Of a stretch of DNA of 5,342 nt, positions 1-5,342 are shown piece after piece. Both the position numbers and the translations under genes were made by a program. The notes under the pieces are model-generated. The model did not search any database and was not told the origin of the DNA. It worked only from the letters and a program-made list of their open reading frames with translations. Numbering within the stretch: position 1 is the stretch's first letter; the number at the start of each line of letters is the position of its first letter. Source of the stretch: a bacterium (GTDB taxonomy: Bacteria > Planctomycetota > UBA11346); NCBI GenBank assembly GCA_020049615.1, contig JAIFKN010000255.1, positions 1 to 5,342 on the forward strand. The letters run 5' to 3'.

Positions 1-2
1 TG

Positions 3-1571
3 GCCAGCGACCGCAAGCCACAGGAGGGACGCTCGCCCGCCCTGGTCCTGCGCGTGCGGGCGGTGAAGGACCTGGCGCTGCCGCCGAACGATCCCCTGGC
101 CAAGGCCTTCGAGGCCCTGCGCCGCACCCTCGCCGAGCAGATCCGCGCCCGAGCCGCCAGCGCCAACATCCTCGCCAACCTGTCCGAGATCCGCGCCCAC
201 AAAGGCGTGCCGGTCCAGGCCAAGGCGGCGGCCGAGGCGCAGGAGTCGAGCCGCGCGCTGTGCGTCGTCGCGATCGAAGCCTTCGCCGCCGCCAAGGAGG
301 GCGTGGTGTTGCCGGTGCTGAAGCCGATCGCTGATCCGGCGATGCCGCGCCTGGCCAAGACGCTGGCCGGGCTCGACCAGGCCGACGCCGACAAGCAGCT
401 GCCACCGGTGATCCGCGAGCAGGACGACATCATCGCCCGGCTCACCGCCCTGCTTGGCACGCTGGCGGCCGAGGCGCGGCAGCAGCAGGCAGCGAAGCCC
501 GTGGGCGCCACCGCTCCCGAAGCCGACCGCACGAAGGTCGAAGAGCTGAAGAACGACCTCGAACGCTTCCTCGACGACCAGAAGCGCATCCTCGAACGCA
601 GCCGCACCCTCGCCGACGGTGGCGGCGCCGACCTCACCGCCGACGAGGAGAAGATCGCCGGTGAGCTGGCGAAGGCGGAGAAGGAGTGGGCCAAGTTCCT
701 GGAAGAGAAACTGACCAACTTCGCGCAGAACCCGCCGCAGGACTTCAGTGACGCCAGCCTGGCGAGCGAGACCAATGCGGTGTGGCAGGACGTGAAGCTG
801 GCCGCCGACGCGCTCGACGGCAAGAAGATCGAGCTGGCCGTGCCGCGCGAACAGGCCGGCATCGAGAACGCGGAGAAGATGGTCAACAACCTGGAGAAGT
901 GGCTGTCCGACGCACCGGACAAGCTCAAGTGGGAGATGGAGGACGCGCAGGCCCCGGCCGACGTGGCAGTGGCCGAGCTGCCCGCCGAGCTGGAGGACAT
1001 CGTCGGCGACCTGCTCGACAAGGCCGAGGAGATGACCCCCGACGTGCAGGACGCGACCAGCTCGTGGATGGACTCGCTCGACAAGGGTGCCGGCTGGACC
1101 GCGGCCGATGGTCCGATCTCGAACATGAGCGCCAAAGGCATCACCGGCAACGTGCTGCCCAACCAGAGCGAGATCGGCGGGCGCAGCGGCGAGGGTCGCA
1201 ACGGGCGCAGCAACGGCCAGATGGTGCAGGACGAGGCGGTGGGCAAAGGCGGCCAGGAGACCCCGACCCGCCTGTCGCAAACCCCCTTCGAGCAGGGCAG
1301 CGTCAAGGATTCGTCGCAGGAGAGCGGCGGCGGCGCCACCGGCGGCGGCAAGCTGTCGGGCTTCGACCAGGAAGGGCTGCGCGGCCCCGCCCCGCCCCCG
1401 CAGCTCAAGCAGGCGATGCAGCGTCTGGCCGGCAAGCAGCAGGAGCTGCGCCAGCAGGCCGAGACCCTGGCCCTGGGTCTGCGCGCCCGCCGCCTGCCCA
1501 GCGCGGCGGTGGAGAACGCGGTGCTGACCCTCGACGCGGCCAACGCCGCGGCGCAGCGCTTGCGCAGCTGA
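3..1571 (+). CDS. Large helical envelope protein, C-terminal part (5'-partial, frameshifted near its end)
   Basis: The reading frame is open from base 3, so the gene starts upstream; the GTG at 54 is not a credible start. The first residues (ASDRKPQEGRSP...LVLRV) look like the end of an Ig-like or beta-sandwich domain. About 350 residues of charged, Ala/Leu/Glu-rich helix, probably coiled coil, follow. A Gly/Ser/Asn-rich linker at about 1110-1400 contains GGRSGEGRNGRSNGQMV and GGGATGGGK and ends in GPAPPP. A last helical stretch is cut by TGA at 1569-1571. From memory, this linker and the flanking helices resemble large PVC-group proteins related to DUF4175, often encoded near MoxR/DUF58/BatA-type genes; that assignment is inference. 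Any membrane segments would lie upstream. The true C-terminus is encoded in the -1 frame and listed separately. No enzymatic motif is visible, so the molecular function is unknown. Confidence 0.8.
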   Translation, partial: ASDRKPQEGRSPALVLRVRAVKDLALPPNDPLAKAFEALRRTLAEQIRARAASANILANLSEIRAHKGVPVQAKAAAEAQESSRALCVVAIEAFAAAKEGVVLPVLKPIADPAMPRLAKTLAGLDQADADKQLPPVIREQDDIIARLTALLGTLAAEARQQQAAKPVGATAPEADRTKVEELKNDLERFLDDQKRILERSRTLADGGGADLTADEEKIAGELAKAEKEWAKFLEEKLTNFAQNPPQDFSDASLASETNAVWQDVKLAADALDGKKIELAVPREQAGIENAEKMVNNLEKWLSDAPDKLKWEMEDAQAPADVAVAELPAELEDIVGDLLDKAEEMTPDVQDATSSWMDSLDKGAGWTAADGPISNMSAKGITGNVLPNQSEIGGRSGEGRNGRSNGQMVQDEAVGKGGQETPTRLSQTPFEQGSVKDSSQESGGGATGGGKLSGFDQEGLRGPAPPPQLKQAMQRLAGKQQELRQQAETLALGLRARRLPSAAVENAVLTLDAANAAAQRLRS

Positions 1572-1774
1572 AGCAGGCCCACACCCGCCTGCTCGACGAC
1601 CTCGCCACCGCCCGCCGCGACGTGGCCGCCGCCAGCACGGTGCAGCGCGAGCGCAGCCGCCTCGGCGACCGCGCGCGCGGCGCCGCCACTGCCGGCGCCG
1701 ACGAGCCGGTGCCGCCGGGCTACGAGCAGATGGCCGGGGCGTATTTCCGCGCCTTGGCCGGGGAGAAGCCATGA
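1566..1774 (+). pseudogene. Frameshifted C-terminal remainder of the preceding gene
   Basis: After the TGA at 1569-1571 the frame starting at 1568 stays open to TGA at 1772-1774. It uses GC-ending codons like its neighbours and encodes LKQAHTRLLDDLATARRDV, then a short linker and VPPGYEQMAGAYFRALAGEKP. The helical LKQ..TRLLDDL segment continues the heptad-like pattern of QRLR just before the stop. The PPGYEQMAGAYFRALA ending resembles the P-x-Y-x-x-x-V-x-x-Y-F-x-x-L end I recall from related planctomycete proteins. One extra base near 1565-1566 (for example a C, giving QRLR-QLKQ) would join the two frames into a visible product of about 590 residues. The TGA overlaps the next ATG as ATGA, which supports this as the ancestral gene end. 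There is no X-XXY-YYZ slippery heptamer, so programmed frameshifting is unlikely. It may be a real mutation or a sequencing error. Confidence 0.75.
1760..1765 (+). promoter_or_regulatory. Shine-Dalgarno site with ATGA translational coupling
   Basis: GGGGAG lies 5 bases before the ATG at 1771, and that ATG overlaps the preceding gene's TGA (ATGA, 1771-1774). This decides the start of the downstream gene. The second ATG, at 1954 in the duplicated copy, has no comparable purine-rich site (it is preceded by CGCCCCGACGCC). Confidence 0.7.
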
Positions 1775-2676
1775 AACGCATGACAGGAGACACAGAGACA
1801 CAGAGGTCCGCAGGAGAGGGGAAAGCCCGCTCTCCCTCCTCGAACCTCCGTGTCTCTGTGTCTCCTATCCTTGGCCCCCTGTTGGCCGCCGGCTGCTGGT
1901 CGGCGGAGCCGCTGGTGGTCAATGGCGACTTCGCCAAGCCGCGCCCCGACGCCATGAAACGCAGGACTGGAGACACAGAGACACAGAGGTCCGCAGGAGA
2001 GGGGAAAGCCTGCTCTCCCTCCTCGAACCTCCGTGTCTCTGTGTCTCCTGTCCTTGGTCTCCTGTTGGCCGCCGGCTGCTGGTCGGCCGAACCGCTGGTC
2101 CTCAACGGCGACTTCACCAAGCCGCGCACCGACGCCGCCGACCAGCCGCTCGGCTGGGGCAAGGTCGACGGACTCGGCGTGTCGTGGCGTGACGCCCCCG
2201 GCGGCGGCAAGGCCATCCGCATGGACACCAGCGTGTCCGAGCTGGACATGGTCGCGCGCTGGAAGGCCCTCGGCTCGACCGAGTGGAACGTGCCCGACGC
2301 CACCAAGGGTCCGATCGGCGCGACCTACGGCCTGTCGCTCTACAGCGACGCCATCGCCATCGCCAAGGACCAGGCCTACGCCATCGAGGTGCGCCATCGC
2401 GGACCGGGCGGCGGCAAGATCTGGGTGCGCGGCTACGCAAAGAAGGGCGAGGCGCTGAAGCGCGTCTACGAAGCGCAGACCGAGGTCGGCACCAACGCCG
2501 ACTGGACCAAGGTGGTGTACGCCTTCCATCCCACCCGGCACACGCCGGCCGTGACCGAGGTCAAGGTCATGCTCTACGCCTATTGGCCGGCGGCCGAGAG
2601 CTGGTTCGACGACGTCGTCCTGCGCCCGGCGAGCGCCGAGGAGCTGGCGACCGAGGACGCCCGGCGCAAACGCTAG
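1771..2676 (+). CDS. Exported CBM4/9-like jelly-roll protein with duplicated, element-disrupted N-terminus
   Basis: The protein is 301 residues from ATG 1771, a start supported by a Shine-Dalgarno site and the ATGA overlap. Residues 1-61 and 62-122 are a tandem repeat. Each repeat reads MKR, then about 27 residues translated from a palindromic element (DTETQRSAGEGKA...NLRVSVSP), then a hydrophobic core (LGLLLAAGCWSA in copy 2), then EPLV-NGDF. The probable ancestral form was a short signal peptide, MKR plus LLGLLLAAGCWSA, followed by the mature domain. From N112 (NGDF) to about residue 281 the sequence looks like a carbohydrate-binding module of the CBM4/9 type: an N-terminal NGDF, alternating strands and a closing SWFDDVVLRP (W278). 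This fold resemblance is inference; the ligand is unknown and no catalytic residues are visible. Whether the 1771 product is still exported is uncertain. An in-frame GTG at 2041 would give a normal short signal peptide, but it lacks a Shine-Dalgarno site. LAAGC is a weak lipobox candidate. Confidence 0.8.
   Translation: MKRMTGDTETQRSAGEGKARSPSSNLRVSVSPILGPLLAAGCWSAEPLVVNGDFAKPRPDAMKRRTGDTETQRSAGEGKACSPSSNLRVSVSPVLGLLLAAGCWSAEPLVLNGDFTKPRTDAADQPLGWGKVDGLGVSWRDAPGGGKAIRMDTSVSELDMVARWKALGSTEWNVPDATKGPIGATYGLSLYSDAIAIAKDQAYAIEVRHRGPGGGKIWVRGYAKKGEALKRVYEAQTEVGTNADWTKVVYAFHPTRHTPAVTEVKVMLYAYWPAAESWFDDVVLRPASAEELATEDARRKR
1785..1866. repeat. Palindromic CACAGAG-type hairpin element, copy 1
   Basis: Left arm 1785-1807 and right arm 1844-1866 are 23-base inverted repeats with one mismatch (A1802 opposite C1849). 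The arms contain two CACAGAG units 8 bases apart. The 36-base interior can form a second stem, GGAGAG (1813-1818) with CTCTCC (1830-1835), topped by GGG/CCC around AAAG. It lies directly after ATGAAACGC, inside signal-peptide coding sequence, and is read through in frame. It encodes no transposase. It looks like a small non-autonomous repeat of a type I recall as widespread in environmental bacterial genomes, where it yields spurious peptides such as HRDTEVR and LCVSSP. Confidence 0.85.
1968..2049. repeat. Palindromic CACAGAG-type hairpin element, copy 2
   Basis: This is the same element 183 bases downstream. The arms 1969-1990 and 2027-2048 keep the same single A/C mismatch. The only internal difference from copy 1 is C1828 to T2011; it lies in the inner stem and converts a possible G-C pair to G-T, so pairing is largely kept. 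The outermost pair of copy 1 (A1785/T1866) is lost here (T1968/T2049). Confidence 0.85.
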
Positions 2677-2707
2677 CCACCCGTCCGTCACCTCTATGGT
2701 TTCCCCC

Positions 2708-4159
2708 ATGCGCATCCTCCTCGCCTTCCTCGCCGCAGCCTGCTGGGCCGGCGAACCGGTCGCCGCCACCATCGACGCGCGGATCCAGAAGTTCGAGCAG
2801 ACCATCGACACCGCGTTCAAGCCGGTGCGGACCCAGCTCGACGGCTGGCGCACCAAGCGCGCCAAGACGGCGATGGGGGAGGTCTCCGCCCTGCTGCCCA
2901 AAGCCGGTCCGCGCGACCGCATCTACATCGCCTATCAGCTGCTGTCCGCTGATCCGAAGCACCGCGCCGCGCGCGAGGTCTACACCGCCCTCGGCCTGGT
3001 GCCGCCCTTCGACGACGACGGCAAGCCCGTGACCGGCACCCGCGCCCCGGCCTGCGACGACCTCGCCACCGTGGCCAAGGCGGTCGACCTGCGCTATCCG
3101 CCCTTCGACGAGGTGACCAAGGCGGTCGATCTGCGCGGCAGCGTGGCGGCGCCGTTCTGGAAGAAGCTCGAGACTGAACTGGCCGCCCTGCGCAAGGATC
3201 TGGCCAAGATCGCCAGCGATGGCGCTGCTGAGCAGGCGGGCAACGCGGTCTTCCCGCTGCTCGCCTACTACCAGCCGCGCGCCCCCGAGGTGCAGGCCTA
3301 CTACGCCGCCGTCGGCAAGCCGGTGCCGACCGGCCGCGCCTGGTTCAACCCGGTCGACCGCTGGCTGCTCGACCGCGAGCTCGCCGGCCTCGATCCGCTG
3401 CGCGCCGTCGGCAAGAACCCGCCGCCACCCTGGTACGGCAGCGGCGGCGGTGAACTGCCCGCCATCGTCCCGGGAGCCGCAGTCGAGGTCATCGCGCAGT
3501 GGCGCAGCGGCGCACGCGTCGACCTGTCCGGCGCCAAGGGCCTGGCAGTGAGCTGGGCCTGGCAGAACGGCAAACTGCTCATCGTGCCTGGCGGGGCTGG
3601 CGTCAAGCCGGTGGAGGCGGCGCTCGACGTCGACCTCTCAACGGTCGCCGTCCCGGTGCGCTGCCAGGTGCGCGGCCGCATCGCCAGCATCGCCATCGGC
3701 GGCATCCCGCTGGCGCAAGTCGAGTTGCCGCAGGCGGTGGCGGTGAAGCGCTGGTCCGCCAACGGCCTCGACCAGCCGCGCCTGCTGCGCGTGCGCTATC
3801 TGGCGGCGGCGCCTGAGCTCGACCTGCTCGGCGACAGCGCGATCGCGGCCAAGGCGCCGGTCAAGCCGGCGGACAAGCCCGCCGCGCCTGCCTGGCTGGA
3901 TGAGCGCACCCGCGCCCTGCTCAAGCCGGTGACCTGCAACTTCGCCGATGAGCGTCTCGATGAGGTCGCCGCCGCGCTGTCGAGCATTACCGGGACGACA
4001 TTCCGCCTTGCACCCTCGGCCGAGCCGCTCGCCGACCTGCCGGTGACGATGACGGCCAAGGACATTCCGCTCCGCACCGCGCTGGAATGGCTGCACCGCC
4101 TGGCCGAGCTGGAGGCGGTCCCGGACGAGGAGGGCTTCCGCCTGGAGTGGAAGCGGTAG
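2708..4159 (+). CDS. Exported protein of unknown function with C-terminal STN-like domain
   Basis: The protein is 483 residues from ATG 2708, which puts MRILLAFLAAACWAGEP at the N-terminus as a normal signal peptide. The in-frame ATG at 2696 would add only MVSP; neither start has a clear Shine-Dalgarno site. Residues of about 20-150 are mostly helical, and a 14-residue near-repeat around KAVDLR occurs at 3071-3136. A Pro-rich stretch with PPPPWYGSGGGELP (W242) leads into a beta-rich region to about residue 370 that recalls a jelly-roll or LamG-like sandwich. After a Lys/Pro/Ala linker, residues of about 408-478 (VTCNFADERLDEVAAALSSI, TGTTF, LPVTMTAKDIPLRTALEWLH) match the pattern of secretin/TonB short N-terminal (STN) domains. 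No secretin or TonB barrel follows, so it is not a secretin. It lies about 31 bases after the previous stop, probably in the same operon, and shares that protein's CW-[SA]-[AG]-EP signal-peptide end. Function is not recognised. Confidence 0.85.
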   Translation: MRILLAFLAAACWAGEPVAATIDARIQKFEQTIDTAFKPVRTQLDGWRTKRAKTAMGEVSALLPKAGPRDRIYIAYQLLSADPKHRAAREVYTALGLVPPFDDDGKPVTGTRAPACDDLATVAKAVDLRYPPFDEVTKAVDLRGSVAAPFWKKLETELAALRKDLAKIASDGAAEQAGNAVFPLLAYYQPRAPEVQAYYAAVGKPVPTGRAWFNPVDRWLLDRELAGLDPLRAVGKNPPPPWYGSGGGELPAIVPGAAVEVIAQWRSGARVDLSGAKGLAVSWAWQNGKLLIVPGGAGVKPVEAALDVDLSTVAVPVRCQVRGRIASIAIGGIPLAQVELPQAVAVKRWSANGLDQPRLLRVRYLAAAPELDLLGDSAIAAKAPVKPADKPAAPAWLDERTRALLKPVTCNFADERLDEVAAALSSITGTTFRLAPSAEPLADLPVTMTAKDIPLRTALEWLHRLAELEAVPDEEGFRLEWKR

Positions 4160-4169
4160 GGATCCCAAG

Positions 4170-4298
4170 GATCTTGCCACGGAGGCACAGAGATCCACGG
4201 AGGGCCACAGAGACGACAGCTGGCTGCACAGCACGGCAACCCCAAGGGTATTTCTCTGTGGCCCTTTGTGGATCTCCGTGCCTCTGTGGCACAAGATC
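4170..4298. repeat. Large palindrome between convergent genes, possible bidirectional terminator
   Basis: This palindrome fills almost all of the gap between two converging stop codons (4157-4159 and 4299-4301). The main arms 4177-4213 and 4253-4289 are 37 bases each with 4 non-Watson-Crick positions. They are extended outward by GATCTTG/CAAGATC (4170-4176 with 4292-4298) after a 2-base bulge (CA, 4290-4291). The loop is about 39 bases (4214-4252). The arms are built of CACGGAG and CACAGAG units, so this element is related to, but distinct from, the two copies at 1785-2049. In plus-strand RNA three of the four irregular positions are G-U pairs (4181/4285, 4199/4267, 4200/4266) and one is A-C (4189/4277). 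No U-tract follows in either direction, so intrinsic terminator activity is inferred from position only. Confidence 0.85.

Positions 4299-5342
<1,044 letters not shown>

Larger units (their letters stand above)
1771..2136 (+). repeat. 183-bp in-frame tandem duplication (2 copies)
   Basis: Unit 1 is 1771-1953 and unit 2 is 1954-2136. Both begin with ATGAAACGCA and end with CCGACGCC. By hand alignment the copies differ at 13 of 183 positions with no indels. Each unit carries a start codon, a palindromic element, the signal-peptide core and the first mature residues (NGDF). GCC occurs just before unit 1, at the junction and at the end of unit 2, a 3-base microhomology consistent with a slippage or unequal-recombination duplication. 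Because 183 is a multiple of three, the frame is kept. Confidence 0.95.

Noticed and set aside
1554..1571. Programmed -1 ribosomal frameshift
   Set aside because: The frame change has the right sign, but there is no slippery heptamer such as A-AAA-AAG and no obvious stimulatory element just downstream. A lost base is simpler.
1785..1866. Insertion sequence or autonomous transposon
   Set aside because: There is no transposase, no clear target-site duplication, and the element is only about 82 bp.
1771..2136. CRISPR-like array
   Set aside because: There are only two long units, they are coding and contiguous without spacers, and the palindromes are part of the repeated unit.
2708..2760. Lipoprotein signal (AAAC or LAAGC lipobox) in the two exported proteins
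   Set aside because: The cysteine context is weak, and the downstream [SA]-[AG]-EP boundary fits signal peptidase I as well; this cannot be decided by eye.
1720..2922. Long open frame of 400 codons on the minus strand
   Set aside because: It runs antisense to two well-supported genes in a GC-rich region where antisense frames stay open by chance. Its HRDTEVR and LCVSSP stretches are simply the palindromic elements translated.

Overview
The window is GC-rich and densely coding. The protein types suggest a Planctomycetota or other PVC-type bacterium: a long coiled-coil protein with a Gly-rich, GGRSGEGR-containing linker, exported proteins with CWSAEP/CWAGEP signal-peptide ends, and an STN-like domain on an exported non-secretin protein. 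This assignment rests on family resemblance alone; there is no rRNA or other marker.

Layout. Positions 3-1774 (+) hold the C-terminal part of a large helical protein whose 5' end lies outside the window. A one-base frameshift near 1566 splits it into a body (to 1571) and a short C-terminal remainder (to 1774). The remainder ends in an ATGA overlap with the next gene. Positions 1771-2676 (+) encode an exported, carbohydrate-binding-module-like protein. Its N-terminal region carries a 183-bp tandem duplication, and each copy contains an approximately 82-bp palindromic element inside the signal-peptide coding region. Positions 2708-4159 (+) encode an exported protein of unknown function with a helical N-terminus, a beta-rich middle and a C-terminal STN-like domain. 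Positions 4170-4298 are a larger palindrome between convergent genes. Positions 4299-5342 (-) are the C-terminal half of an ABC-F ATPase whose start lies beyond the right edge.

How the parts relate. The three plus-strand genes are tightly packed (4-base overlap, then a gap of about 31 bases) and read as one operon of envelope-associated proteins. The ABC-F gene is unrelated to them and convergent. No complete new system is visible. The most notable signals are the palindromic repeat family, with two copies embedded in frame in a signal peptide and one at a convergent gene junction, and two lesions in otherwise conserved genes: the frameshift near 1566 and an apparent 6-residue in-frame gap in the ABC-F catalytic domain near 4770. 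Both lesions could be biological or could be assembly errors.
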